From contig NZ_CP013380.1 of assembly GCF_001513745.1 (NCBI RefSeq), positions 1,488,001 to 1,552,000 on the forward strand: 64,000 bases of DNA. The letters are read 5' to 3'. This document shows, in pieces, positions 19,083 to 31,641 of the stretch; position 1 is the first letter of the stretch; every line of letters begins with the position of its first letter. The notes under the pieces are model-generated. The model saw only the letters and a list, made by a program, of their open reading frames with translations. It had not been told where the DNA came from and ran no database searches. This stretch comes from Burkholderia humptydooensis. GTDB lineage: Bacteria; Pseudomonadota; Gammaproteobacteria; Burkholderiales; Burkholderiaceae. Position numbers and translations under genes: made by a program.

Positions 19083-19871
19083 ATGTGGATCGACACGCAT
19101 TGCCATCTCGATGCGCCGGAGTTCGACGCCGACCGCGAGGTCGTCGCCGCCGCGGCGCAGGCGGCGGGCGTGTCGCGCATCGTGATTCCGAGCGTCGGGC
19201 GGATGAATTTCCCGACGGTGCGCGAGCTCGCACATGCGACGCGGGGCGCGGTCTACGCGCTCGGCATTCATCCGATGTACACGCCGAATGCGCGCGACGA
19301 GGATCTCGACCGGCTGCGGATGGAAATCGAAGCGAGCATCGGCGATCCGCGCTTCGTCGGCATCGGCGAGATCGGTCTCGACTACTTCGTGCCGGGGCTC
19401 GACGAGAGCCGGCAGCACTTCTTTTACGACGCGCAGTTGCGGCTCGCGCGCGACTTCGATCTGCCCGTCGTGTGCCACGTGCGCAAGTCGCAGGATCGCG
19501 TGCTGGCCGGGCTGCGGCGCGCGGGCGTGCGGCGCGGCATCGCGCATGCGTTCAACGGCAGTTTCCAGCAGGCCGACGCGTATCTCGCGCAAGGGCTCAA
19601 GCTTGGTTTCGGCGGCAACGTGACGTTCGGCCGTGCGCGGCAGATCAGGCGGCTCGCCGGGCAACTGCCGCTCGACGCGCTCGTCGTCGAGACCGACGCG
19701 CCCGACATTCCTCCCGAATGGCGCTACAGGCAGCGCAACACGCCCGACCAGGTGCCGCGCATCGGCGCCGTGATCGCCGAGCTGCGCGGCATCGGCGTCG
19801 ACGCGCTTTCCCTATCCACTTCGGCTAACGCGCTCGCCGCGCTGCCGCGACTCGCGCTTTCGTCCGCATAA
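19083..19871 (+). CDS. tatD: TatD-family metal-dependent hydrolase/deoxyribonuclease
   Basis: 262 residues, starting MWIDTHCHLDAPEFD with metal-binding His6 and His8. Other family landmarks are GIGEIGLDY near residue 96, PVVCHVRKSQD near 131, GIAHAFNGS near 154 and VVETDAPDIPP near 202. TatD enzymes are cytosolic nucleases with 3'-5' exonuclease activity linked to DNA quality control. It lies 4 bp after lolD. The exact paralogue (TatD, YcfH or YjjV) cannot be settled by eye; YcfH-like placement beside lol genes is plausible. Confidence 0.9.
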   Translation: MWIDTHCHLDAPEFDADREVVAAAAQAAGVSRIVIPSVGRMNFPTVRELAHATRGAVYALGIHPMYTPNARDEDLDRLRMEIEASIGDPRFVGIGEIGLDYFVPGLDESRQHFFYDAQLRLARDFDLPVVCHVRKSQDRVLAGLRRAGVRRGIAHAFNGSFQQADAYLAQGLKLGFGGNVTFGRARQIRRLAGQLPLDALVVETDAPDIPPEWRYRQRNTPDQVPRIGAVIAELRGIGVDALSLSTSANALAALPRLALSSA

Positions 19872-19924
19872 TCGATTCGTGACGGACAGGCGTCGCTCGG
19901 GCGGCGCGAAAAGACGGAGGCTCG

Positions 19925-22492
19925 ATGCGGGCGAGGTGCGGCGCGTTCGCGCTCGGCGTCGTCGCGCTGCAGCAGCAGGCGGCGTTGCCGGGCGCGGCGG
20001 CATGGGCGGGCGGTGTGCTCGCGTTCGGCTTGTGCGTGTGGCTCGCGCTCGCGTGGCGCGGCGGCGCGCGTGCGCGCATGCGACTGGCCGGGTTCTGCGC
20101 ATGCTGCTGCGCGGCGGCGCTCGCGGGCTTCGGCTACGCGGCGGCGCGCGCTCAGTGGCGGCTCGCCGATGCGCTGCCCGCGCCGTGGGAAGGGCGCGAC
20201 ATCGTCGTGACGGGCGCCGTGCGCGGACTGCCGTCGCGCGATGCGAACGGCACGCGTTTCCTGTTCGACGTCGACGAAAACGATGCAGGCATCGCGCGGT
20301 TTCCGGCGACGCTATCGCTTGCGTGGTACGCGTTCGGCCGCGCGGCCGCGTCGCCGCCCGAGTTCGTGCCGGGCGACCGATGGCGGCTGCGCGTGCGTCT
20401 GAAGCGCCCGCACGGCGAGGCGAATTTCGGCGTGCGCGACGCGGAGGCGGCGTGGCTCGCGCGCGGCATCCGGGCGCTCGGCTACGTGTCGGCGCCGCAC
20501 GATGCGCGGCGGCTCGCGGGGCGCGTGCCCGGCATCGCGGCCGTGATCGACCGGTTGCGCGCGCGCCTGCGCGGGCGCATCGCCGATGCGCTCGGCGATG
20601 CCGCGCATCGCGGGATCGTCGTCGCGCTCGCGATCGGCGCGCAGGACGACATCGCCGACGACGACCGGCGCATCCTGCGCGATACCGGCACGAGCCATCT
20701 CGTCGCGATTTCCGGGCTGCACGTCGGGATGGTCGGCGGCCTGTGCGCGTGGCTCGCGGGCGGGTTCTGGCGCCGCTCGGGCTATGTCGGGCGCAACTGG
20801 CCGCTCGTCGTGTCCGCGCAGAAAGTCGCGACGCTCGGCGCGATCGCCGGCGGCGCCGGCTATGCGGCGCTCGCGGGCTTCAACGTGCCCGCGCAGCGCG
20901 CGTGGTGGATGCTCGCCGCCGTGGGCGTCGCGCATCTCAGCGGGCGGTCGCTCGCGCCTTCGTCGGTGCTGGCGGCGGCGCTCGGCTGCGTGCTGCTCGT
21001 CGATCCGTGGGCGGTGACGTCGGCGGGGTTCTGGCTGTCGTTCTGCGCGGTCGCGGCGATCCTGTTCGTGTCGTCGGAGCGAAGCGCTGCACGCGACGCA
21101 TGCGACGCCCGCGACATCGTCGGTGCGCACGACCTGCGCCGCCTGATCGAAGGCGCAGGGGGCGAACGCATGTCGCCGTCGTCGCATCGCGAGCGGTGGC
21201 GTGCCGCGCGCGGGCGGGCGTGGATCGCGGCGTGGACGGGAGCGAGGCGGGCGGCAGGGCGGCTCGTTCAGCGCTTGCGCGATGCCGCGCGGGCGCAGTT
21301 CGCGGTGACGATCGCGCTCGCGCCGCTTACCGTGCTGTGGTTCGCGCAGATCCCGCTCGCCGGCCCGCTCGCGAACGCGTTCGCGATTCCGTGGGTCGGC
21401 TCGCTCGTCACGCCGATCGTGCTCGCGGGCGTCGTGCTGCCCGCGCCGCTCGACGCTTCGGCATACGCGCTCGCGCATGCGCTCGTCGCAACGCTGATGC
21501 GGCTCCTCGATGCGGTTGCCGGCGCGGGGCGCACGGTCTGGATGCTGCCGACGCCGGGCGGCTTCGCGCTCGCCACGGCAGCGGTGGGCGTCGTGTGGGC
21601 GCTGACGCCGCGCGGCTGGCCGCTGCGCGGTGCGGCGCCGCTCGCGTGGCTGCCGCTTGTCGTGCCGGCGCCGCTCGCCCCGCCCGACGGCGCGTTCCGG
21701 CTGACGGCGCTCGACGTCGGCCAGGGTTCCGCTGTGCTGATCGAGACCGCGCGGCATACGCTGTTGTTCGACGCGGGCCCGGGGCCTGAGGCGTCGAACG
21801 CGGGCGAACGGATCGTCGTGCCGTTTTTGCGCGCACGGGGCGTGCGCCTGCTCGACGCGCTCGTCGTGAGCCATGCGGATTCGGATCACGCGGGCGGCGC
21901 GCCCGCCGTCCTCGAATCGGTCGCGGTCGCGCAGGTGACGGGCGGGCTGCCGCCGCCGAACCGCCTGTGGCGCGTCGCGCGCGCGGCCGGCGTGGCCGAC
22001 GCGCTGCCGTGCGCGGCGGGGCAGCGCTGGCGTTGGGACGGCGTCGAGTTCGCGACGCTCTGGCCCGCCGGCGGCCCGCGCGCGGGCGGCGCGACGAACG
22101 CGCAGTCGTGCGTGCTGCGCGTGTCGGCGGGCGAGCGTGCGGCGCTCCTGACGGGCGACGTCGACGCGCGCTCCGAGCGCGCGCTCGTTGCCGGATCGGG
22201 CGGCGCGCTCGCCGCGCAGGTGCTCGTCGTTCCGCACCACGGCAGCCGCACGTCGTCGACCGAGCCCTTCCTCGATTCGGTCGAACCGCGCATTGCCATA
22301 TTTCAGGTAGGCTACGCCAACAGGTTTCACCATCCGCATCCGACCGTCTGGGCGCGCTATGCGGGACGCGGCATCGAGTTGCCGCGCACCGACCGCGACG
22401 GCGCGGTGCGCATCGACATGATGCCGAGCGGCGCGCTTCCCGCGCCGGTACGATACCGGGACGCGCACCGGCGCTACTGGATGGACCGTTGA
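19925..22492 (+). CDS. comEC: DNA uptake channel ComEC/Rec2
   Basis: 855 residues with a GGAGG ribosome binding site. An N-terminal membrane and soluble region (to about residue 230) is followed by the Competence domain with many hydrophobic helices (residues about 235-570, containing GTSHLVAISGLHVGMVGGL). The C-terminal metallo-beta-lactamase-like domain has ALDVGQGSAVLIE, SHADSDHAGG and LVVPHHGSRTS. ComEC carries single-stranded DNA across the inner membrane during natural transformation. The gene looks complete. No other competence genes are in the window. Confidence 0.93.
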   Translation: MRARCGAFALGVVALQQQAALPGAAAWAGGVLAFGLCVWLALAWRGGARARMRLAGFCACCCAAALAGFGYAAARAQWRLADALPAPWEGRDIVVTGAVRGLPSRDANGTRFLFDVDENDAGIARFPATLSLAWYAFGRAAASPPEFVPGDRWRLRVRLKRPHGEANFGVRDAEAAWLARGIRALGYVSAPHDARRLAGRVPGIAAVIDRLRARLRGRIADALGDAAHRGIVVALAIGAQDDIADDDRRILRDTGTSHLVAISGLHVGMVGGLCAWLAGGFWRRSGYVGRNWPLVVSAQKVATLGAIAGGAGYAALAGFNVPAQRAWWMLAAVGVAHLSGRSLAPSSVLAAALGCVLLVDPWAVTSAGFWLSFCAVAAILFVSSERSAARDACDARDIVGAHDLRRLIEGAGGERMSPSSHRERWRAARGRAWIAAWTGARRAAGRLVQRLRDAARAQFAVTIALAPLTVLWFAQIPLAGPLANAFAIPWVGSLVTPIVLAGVVLPAPLDASAYALAHALVATLMRLLDAVAGAGRTVWMLPTPGGFALATAAVGVVWALTPRGWPLRGAAPLAWLPLVVPAPLAPPDGAFRLTALDVGQGSAVLIETARHTLLFDAGPGPEASNAGERIVVPFLRARGVRLLDALVVSHADSDHAGGAPAVLESVAVAQVTGGLPPPNRLWRVARAAGVADALPCAAGQRWRWDGVEFATLWPAGGPRAGGATNAQSCVLRVSAGERAALLTGDVDARSERALVAGSGGALAAQVLVVPHHGSRTSSTEPFLDSVEPRIAIFQVGYANRFHHPHPTVWARYAGRGIELPRTDRDGAVRIDMMPSGALPAPVRYRDAHRRYWMDR

Positions 22493-22528
22493 CGCGGTGC
22501 GGCGGCTACGACAGGGAGACAGCGTCGT

Positions 22529-23356
22529 TTGAAGGACATCATCCATTTCTCGCATGCGAACGGCTTTCCGGCGTCCGTCTACCGGACGATCTTCGCCGAG
22601 CTCGCGGACGATTACGAATTGCGCTTCATCGAGCGGATCGGCCATGACCGCCGCTTTCCGGTGACGCGCGATTGGCCGCACCTCGTCGAGCAACTGCTCG
22701 ACGACATCGGCCGCGCGTACGAGCGGCCCGTGTGGCTCGTCGGCCATTCGCTCGGCGGCTATCTGTCGCTGATGGCGGCGCTCAAGCGCCCGCAATGGGT
22801 GCGCGGCGTGGTGATGCTCGATTCGCCCGTGATCGCCGGCTGGCGCAGCAGTGCGCTGCGCGTGAGCCAATGGACGGGGCTCGACGAGCGCCTGTCTCCC
22901 GCCGCCGCGACGCGCACCCGCCGCGTCCATTGGGCGAGCCGCGACGACGCGTGGCGGCATTTCCGCGCGAAGTCCGCGTTCGCGCGCTGGGACGAGCGGA
23001 TGCTGTCCGACTACATCGATTACGGCATTCCGCAGACGAGTGCGATGGGCGAGCGCGCGCTCGCATTCGACCGGCAGATCGAATACATGATCTACCGGAC
23101 GCTGCCGCACACGCTTGGCCCGCGCCTCGCGCACGGCGCGCCCGTGCCAGTCGGCTTTCTCGCCGGCACGCGCTCGCGCGAGATCCGCCAGATCGGGCTC
23201 GCGGCGACGCGCCGGGCCGTGCTCGGCCGGATCGAATGGCTCGAGGGCAGCCATCTCTTTCCGATGGAGCGGCCGCTCGAGACCGCGCGCGCGCTGCAGC
23301 GCATGATCAATACGCTACGCGCGGCGGAAGGCGGCGGCGACGCGCGGCGCGGATGA
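22529..23356 (+). CDS. Alpha/beta-hydrolase of unknown substrate
   Basis: 275 residues from a TTG start preceded by GGGAG. The nucleophile elbow GHSLGG places the catalytic serine at residue 74, and the oxyanion region HANGFPASVY is at the N-terminus. A late EGSHLFPMERP segment supplies the likely catalytic histidine. It is probably a cytosolic esterase or lipase-like enzyme; the substrate cannot be predicted. It follows comEC by 36 bp on the same strand and is the last gene before the IS110 insertion. Confidence 0.85.
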   Translation: MKDIIHFSHANGFPASVYRTIFAELADDYELRFIERIGHDRRFPVTRDWPHLVEQLLDDIGRAYERPVWLVGHSLGGYLSLMAALKRPQWVRGVVMLDSPVIAGWRSSALRVSQWTGLDERLSPAAATRTRRVHWASRDDAWRHFRAKSAFARWDERMLSDYIDYGIPQTSAMGERALAFDRQIEYMIYRTLPHTLGPRLAHGAPVPVGFLAGTRSREIRQIGLAATRRAVLGRIEWLEGSHLFPMERPLETARALQRMINTLRAAEGGGDARRG

Positions 23357-23458
23357 TCGAGGCGGCGCGCGCGGCTTGCGTGCCGCGAAGTGCGGGAAGG
23401 AGCGGGATGGCCGGGCGGCGCGGGCGCGCTCGAACCGGACGGGGAAGGGGGGTGCCCC

Positions 23459-24775
23459 TATGTGTTTCGTCAAGCGTCAGGGGCTGACTTGGGTTGGTAA
23501 ATGGTGCCGTCGCGCAGCATGGCAAACAGGACGTCGCAGCGTCGCCGTGCGAGCGCGATGAGTGCCTGGTTGTGGCGCTTGCCCTGCTGGATCTTGCGCA
23601 AGTAATAGGCCCGTGAGACTGGGTCTCGTAAGGCAGCGAAGGCGGAGAGGAACAAGGCGCGTTTGAGCACCTTGTTGCCACGTCTGGACGGGTGTTCGCC
23701 CCGGATCGACGAGCCTGAGCGCCGGGTGACCGGCGCGAGACCAGCGTAGGCCGCCAGATGAGCAGCCGTGGCGAAGGCTTTTTGGGCGACTTCGGTCAGG
23801 AGTCTGGCAGCGGTCCTGACGCCGACTCCCGGCATGCTGGTCAGGACTGGCCAAAGAGGGTGAGCAAGCACCAGCCGCTCAACTTCGGCAGCGATTTCGT
23901 CACGCTGCTTGCGCAAGGCGGCAAGTTGCTGGGCCAAACGAGGCATGACGATGGTGGCGGCCTGCGTGCCGGGCACGATTACGGCTTGCTCGTTCAGCGC
24001 TTGAACGATTTCGGCCGCCAAGTTCTTGCCCATGCGCGGTGCGAGCTTGGTCAGGCGGTTGGCGAGCGTCTTTTCATTGGCAGCAGCAAGTGCGCTCGGG
24101 GACGGGTAGCGCTCAAGCAGATCGAGCACCGCCGGATGGTCGAGGCGCGGTCCGAGAACGCGTTCGAGCGCCGGATGGATTTGAGTAAGCAGGCCGCGAA
24201 TGCGGTTGCTGGTTTGCGTGACCTGAGCGGCGAGGTCGTCATCGAAGCCGCAGAGCATGGTGAGTTCGGCGAGCTGCTCGTCGGCCAGTCGAAGCGAGCG
24301 CAGCGTATGTGGCATCGAGCGGGCGGCTTCAGCAATGATCGCGGCGTCGCGGGCATCGGTCTTGGCTTCGCCGGCATGCAAATCAGCGATGCGGCGCATG
24401 GCCAGTCCGGGCAGATAGGCGACGAGTACGCCTTCAGCGCGGGCGACGGCTACAGGAAGCGCACCGATGGTGGAAGGCTGATCGACGACGAACAGCAGTC
24501 GACCGTGAGTCTTGAGTTCGGCGATGAGGGCGCGCAGCTTGACCTCGTCGTTGGGTAGTGCCTTGTTGTAAAGACGCTTGCCGTTTCGATCGAGTGCGAC
24601 GGCGTGATGCTGGCCTTTACCGACGTCGACGCCGACGAAGACATCGACGGCGTCATGTTGTTTGGTTTCTTGCATCGCGGTTTGTGCAGAGTGAACGGAT
24701 TGGCCTGCAACAACGGTGGCAAGTCTCGGCATCCACGTTACGGACGGCGTCGGGAAAGCCCGGCCAAACCCCTAT
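23459..24775 (-). mobile_element. IS110-family insertion sequence (ends proposed)
   Basis: The element holds one transposase gene. The string CCCCTAT occurs at 23455-23461, just past the end of the transposase, and again at 24769-24775, about 94-100 bases before its start codon. IS110 elements have no terminal inverted repeats, and a short core is shared by both junctions, so these are proposed as the ends, giving about 1.3 kb. If correct, the uninterrupted target joined position 23454 to CCCCTATCAGCG at 24769. The left non-coding end may encode the bridge RNA. Confidence 0.7.
23470..24675 (-). CDS. IS110-family transposase (DEDD recombinase)
   Basis: 401 residues from the ATG at 24675 (MQETKQHDAV); an in-frame ATG at 24732 would add 19 residues. 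The N-terminal DEDD RuvC-like domain shows FVGVDVGKGQHHAVAL and the later TDARDAAIIAEAA motif. A coiled central region follows. The C-terminal Tnp20 domain contains MPGVGVRTAARLLTEV and the serine-bearing GSSIRGEHPSRRGNK stretch. All key regions are uninterrupted, so the recombinase looks active. It is transcribed opposite to the flanking hydrolase and pyrG. Confidence 0.95.
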   Translation of the reverse strand: MQETKQHDAVDVFVGVDVGKGQHHAVALDRNGKRLYNKALPNDEVKLRALIAELKTHGRLLFVVDQPSTIGALPVAVARAEGVLVAYLPGLAMRRIADLHAGEAKTDARDAAIIAEAARSMPHTLRSLRLADEQLAELTMLCGFDDDLAAQVTQTSNRIRGLLTQIHPALERVLGPRLDHPAVLDLLERYPSPSALAAANEKTLANRLTKLAPRMGKNLAAEIVQALNEQAVIVPGTQAATIVMPRLAQQLAALRKQRDEIAAEVERLVLAHPLWPVLTSMPGVGVRTAARLLTEVAQKAFATAAHLAAYAGLAPVTRRSGSSIRGEHPSRRGNKVLKRALFLSAFAALRDPVSRAYYLRKIQQGKRHNQALIALARRRCDVLFAMLRDGTIYQPKSAPDA

Positions 24776-24793
24776 CAGCGATCACCAGCCACC

Positions 24794-24807
24794 CACCGGG
24801 CCCGGTG
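24794..24807. repeat. Perfect 14-bp palindrome CACCGGGCCCGGTG
   Basis: Self-complementary over its whole length. It lies between the proposed IS110 end and the 66-bp repeats. It could be a protein site or part of a hairpin; no T-run follows. Confidence 0.5.
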
Positions 24808-24828
24808 ACAACACCCCCCGGATCATGA

Positions 24829-27557
<2,729 letters not shown>

Positions 27558-27627
27558 TGAACTCGGCGGCCGTTGCGCGCGTCAGTAGCAGGAGCGGCTG
27601 CCGCGCCGGATCGGCCGCCGTCGCTGA

Positions 27628-28944
<1,317 letters not shown>

Positions 28945-28984
28945 CGCGCGCTAACGCGTTACTATCGGTCTTGTTCACTGATGA

Positions 28985-29017
28985 CGCCGCTTCGCGATCC
29001 CGTGAAGCGGCGCTTCT
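28985..29017 (+). terminator. Probable hairpin terminator after eno
   Basis: CGCCGCTTC (28985-28993) pairs with GAAGCGGCG (29004-29012) across a 10-base loop, followed by CTTCTT. The tail is T-rich but not a perfect T-run. It lies 41 bp after the enolase stop and just before ftsB, so partial read-through is likely. Confidence 0.55.
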
Positions 29018-29035
29018 TATATCTGCGGCTTATTC

Positions 29036-29467
29036 ATGCGGCTCGTTACCGTCGTTCTGATCGCTTTGCTGGTCGTGATTCAGTACCCGTTGTGGTGGGG
29101 GCACGGCGGCTGGCTGCGGGTGCACGAGTTGCGGCAGCAGTTGAACGACCAGTTGCAGAAGAACGCCGATGCGAAGCTGCGCAACGAGCGGATTGCGGGC
29201 GAGGTGCAGGATCTGCAGAGCGGCACGTCGGCGATCGAGGAGCGCGCGCGCTACGAAATGGGCATGGTGAAGGACGGCGAAGTGTTCGTGCAGTTCGTGT
29301 CGCCGAATTCGCCGGCGCCCGCGGCGCAGAGCAACGCGCAGCCGTCGACGTCGACGCGCGGCGAGGTGTCGGCCGCGCCGATGCGCGTCGTGCCGAATCC
29401 GGTGTCGCGCGCAAAGCCCGAGAAGCGGCACGGCGGCGACAAGGCGCACAAGCCGGCGCACGGCTGA
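29036..29467 (+). CDS. ftsB: Cell division protein FtsB (septum formation initiator)
   Basis: 143 residues. A single N-terminal transmembrane helix (residues 4-18) is followed by a coiled coil ([20 protein letters not shown] onward) and the conserved [20 protein letters not shown]. This is the DivIC/FtsB layout, which bridges FtsQ and FtsL in the divisome. The Ala/Pro/Lys-rich tail of about 45 residues is longer than in E. coli (103 residues). The eno-ftsB order is widely conserved. Confidence 0.92.
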   Translation: MRLVTVVLIALLVVIQYPLWWGHGGWLRVHELRQQLNDQLQKNADAKLRNERIAGEVQDLQSGTSAIEERARYEMGMVKDGEVFVQFVSPNSPAPAAQSNAQPSTSTRGEVSAAPMRVVPNPVSRAKPEKRHGGDKAHKPAHG

Positions 29468-29544
29468 CGGGCGCGCCGCCGGGCGTTGCACGGTGAAGAT
29501 TTTTTGTTTCCCGTGGGTTTTCAATTCGCCGGAATTCGGCGATT

Positions 29545-29889
29545 TCACCACCACCAGCCCGGGTAGCCGTAGCTGAAGCCCGACCCCCAGCCATGTCCCC
29601 AGCCGCCGCCATAGTAGCCGCCGTAATAGGTGACGGGCGGCGGATAGTAGTACGACCAGGCGCGCGCCGCGTCCTCGGCCGCGATCGCCGCATTCTGCTC
29701 GCGCAGCACCTGCCGGTCGATCTCGTCGTAGCGCTTGCGCTCGTCGGGCGTGAGCGTGTGCGCCGGGGTGCCCGCCTGCTCGGGCAGACGACTCAGGACC
29801 GTCGTCGACGGCGGCGCGACGCATCCGCTCAGCGACGCGGCCGCAACGAGCGCCGCGAGCGGCGCGGCGCGAACGAGAATCGGTTTCAT
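29545..29889 (-). CDS. Small putative lipoprotein, Tyr/Gly/Trp-rich C-terminus
   Basis: 114 residues. The signal peptide ends in a lipobox, ASLSGC, with the lipidated cysteine at residue 23. A helical segment follows (LTPDERKRYDEIDRQVLREQNAAIAAEDAARA in outline). The protein ends in a Tyr/Gly/Trp-rich tail (YYGGYYGGGWGHGW). No family was recognised. It should be attached to the outer membrane or the periplasmic face of the inner membrane. It lies downstream of hslO on the same strand, 95 bp apart. Confidence 0.75.
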   Translation of the reverse strand: MKPILVRAAPLAALVAAASLSGCVAPPSTTVLSRLPEQAGTPAHTLTPDERKRYDEIDRQVLREQNAAIAAEDAARAWSYYYPPPVTYYGGYYGGGWGHGWGSGFSYGYPGWWW

Positions 29890-29984
29890 GCTGCTGCCTC
29901 CTGGCTTGTGCCGGCGCCGCGCTCGCCGGACGGCGGCGCGGCGCATTGCCCGCTTGCTCGTTTGTCCGTTTGCTCGCGGGCGAA

Positions 29985-30935
29985 TCAGTGCCGTTGCGCG
30001 GCGGCGGGCGCGACGCCGGCGCCGAGCTCGGGCGTCGAGAATAGCTGGACGACGTCGACCGGATCGAATTCGTAGCGCTGATTGCAGAATTCGCAGTGGA
30101 TCTCGACGTGGCCGCGCTCTTCGATCACGCCGTCGATCTCGACGCGCCCGAGCATGCGCAGCATCCCGCCGACCTTCTCGCGCGAGCACGTGCACTGGAA
30201 GCGCGTGGCCGTCGGTTCGAAGTGCTGCACGTTCTCCTGCCAGAACAGACGCCGGAACACGGTCTCGGGTTCCACTTCGAGCAGCTCTTTCGGCGACAGC
30301 GTGCCGCCGAGCGTGCAGACGCGCTCCCACGTATCCGTATCGGTCTCCTCGACGCGCGGCACGATCCCGCCGTCGCCAGGCAGCTTCTGCAGCAGCACGC
30401 CGACCGCGCGATCGTGATCGGCGGCGAGCCAGAGGCGCGTGTCGAGCTGCTCGGAGTGCCGCATGTAATGCTCGAACACGTCGGCGATCGACGCGAGCTG
30501 GCCGTCCTCGCCGTTCAGCGGCACGATGCCCTGATACGGCTGCTGGCCGGGCCGCTTGTCGGCGGGATCGAGCGTGATCACGCAGCGGCCGTGGCCGCTC
30601 GCGTTGATCAGGTCCGCGAACGAAGTGTCGTCGCCGACGGCCCGCGCGGCGTCGCCCGAGAACTTCGCGGTCGCGCGCATCGCGAGGTCCGAGCTGCACT
30701 GGACGACGAGCATCTTCAACGGGCCGTCGCCGAAGATCTGCATGATGAGCGTGCCGTCGAACTTCAGATTTGCCGACAGCAGCGCGCACGCCGCCATCAT
30801 CTCGCCGAGCACGTTGCGCACGGGCGTCGGGTAGTCGCGGCGCGTGAGCACCTCTTGCCACGTGTTGCGCAGCGAGACGATCTCGCCGCGCACCGGGGCC
30901 GCGTTGAACATGAATTTCTGTAACTGGTCGCTCAC
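29985..30935 (-). CDS. hslO: Redox-activated chaperone Hsp33
   Basis: 316 residues. The C-terminal zinc-binding cysteines are present as CTCSREK and CEFCNQRY, the CxC and CxxC pairs of Hsp33. These release zinc and form disulfides on oxidative stress, switching on the chaperone. The N-terminal part (MSDQLQKFMFNAAPVRGEIV) and the GDDTSFADLINASGHGRCVI region are family-like. It is slightly longer than E. coli Hsp33 (292). It lies downstream of the gamma-carbonic-anhydrase-like gene on the minus strand. Confidence 0.95.
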   Translation of the reverse strand: MSDQLQKFMFNAAPVRGEIVSLRNTWQEVLTRRDYPTPVRNVLGEMMAACALLSANLKFDGTLIMQIFGDGPLKMLVVQCSSDLAMRATAKFSGDAARAVGDDTSFADLINASGHGRCVITLDPADKRPGQQPYQGIVPLNGEDGQLASIADVFEHYMRHSEQLDTRLWLAADHDRAVGVLLQKLPGDGGIVPRVEETDTDTWERVCTLGGTLSPKELLEVEPETVFRRLFWQENVQHFEPTATRFQCTCSREKVGGMLRMLGRVEIDGVIEERGHVEIHCEFCNQRYEFDPVDVVQLFSTPELGAGVAPAAAQRH

Positions 30936-30973
30936 TTTTTCCCTCGACGATCAAACGGCTCGTGCGCGGCGGT

Positions 30974-31498
30974 TCAGCCGATCCGCACGAGCTGCTCCTT
31001 GAAATACGCGCGCCGCATCGCGTAGCTCTTCGTGTTCATGTGCATCCGCGCGACGTCCTCGTCGGACAGCGTACGCACGACCTTCGCCGGCGCGCCGAGA
31101 ATCAGCGAATTGTCGGGAAACGCCTTGCCCTCGGTGATCACCGCGCCCGCGCCGACCAGACAGTTGCGGCCGATCACCGCGCGATTCAAGATCACGGCCT
31201 GAATGCCGATCAGCGAGCCCTCGCCGATCGTGCAGCCGTGCAGCATCGCCTGATGGCCGACCGTCACGTTCGGCGCGATCGTGAGCGGGCAGCCCGGATC
31301 GGTGTGCAGCACCGCGCCTTCCTGCACGTTGCTGCCGGCGCCGACCGTGATCGGCTCGTTATCGCCGCGGATCGTCGCGCCGAACCAGACGCTCGCGTTC
31401 TCTTCCAGCACGACCTTGCCGACGATCGTCGCGCTGTCCGCGACGAACACGCTTTCGTGGATGGACGGGGCGTTGTCGCCGAGCTTGTAGATGGTCAC
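30974..31498 (-). CDS. Gamma-carbonic-anhydrase-like hexapeptide-repeat protein (YrdA type)
   Basis: 174 residues from a GTG start with GGGAGA upstream. It is a left-handed beta-helix of hexapeptide repeats. Metal-ligand histidines are visible in VLHTDPG, VTVGHQAMLHGC and the repeats around them, as in the YrdA/PaaY/gamma-CA family. These enzymes bind zinc or similar metals; carbonic anhydrase activity is not proven for many members. It lies 38 bp upstream of hslO, probably co-transcribed, and divergent from the DUF455 gene. Confidence 0.88.
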   Translation of the reverse strand: MTIYKLGDNAPSIHESVFVADSATIVGKVVLEENASVWFGATIRGDNEPITVGAGSNVQEGAVLHTDPGCPLTIAPNVTVGHQAMLHGCTIGEGSLIGIQAVILNRAVIGRNCLVGAGAVITEGKAFPDNSLILGAPAKVVRTLSDEDVARMHMNTKSYAMRRAYFKEQLVRIG

Positions 31499-31641
31499 GA
31501 TGTCTCCCTTGGGCCTTGTCTGGGCGGCCGGTACAATGGCGCGCGGTTGCGTCGCGCCTGGATGCGGCGCAATCGAATTTTTTATTGTAAACGGTTGTCC
31601 CGGTCGTTCGCGCGCGCAGCGTGCGAGCATGTCGTCTTCTC

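Noticed and set aside
20312..23254. 980-codon minus-strand open frame opposite comEC
   Set aside because: It is the antisense shadow of comEC and the hydrolase, with an Arg/His-rich composition and no domain.
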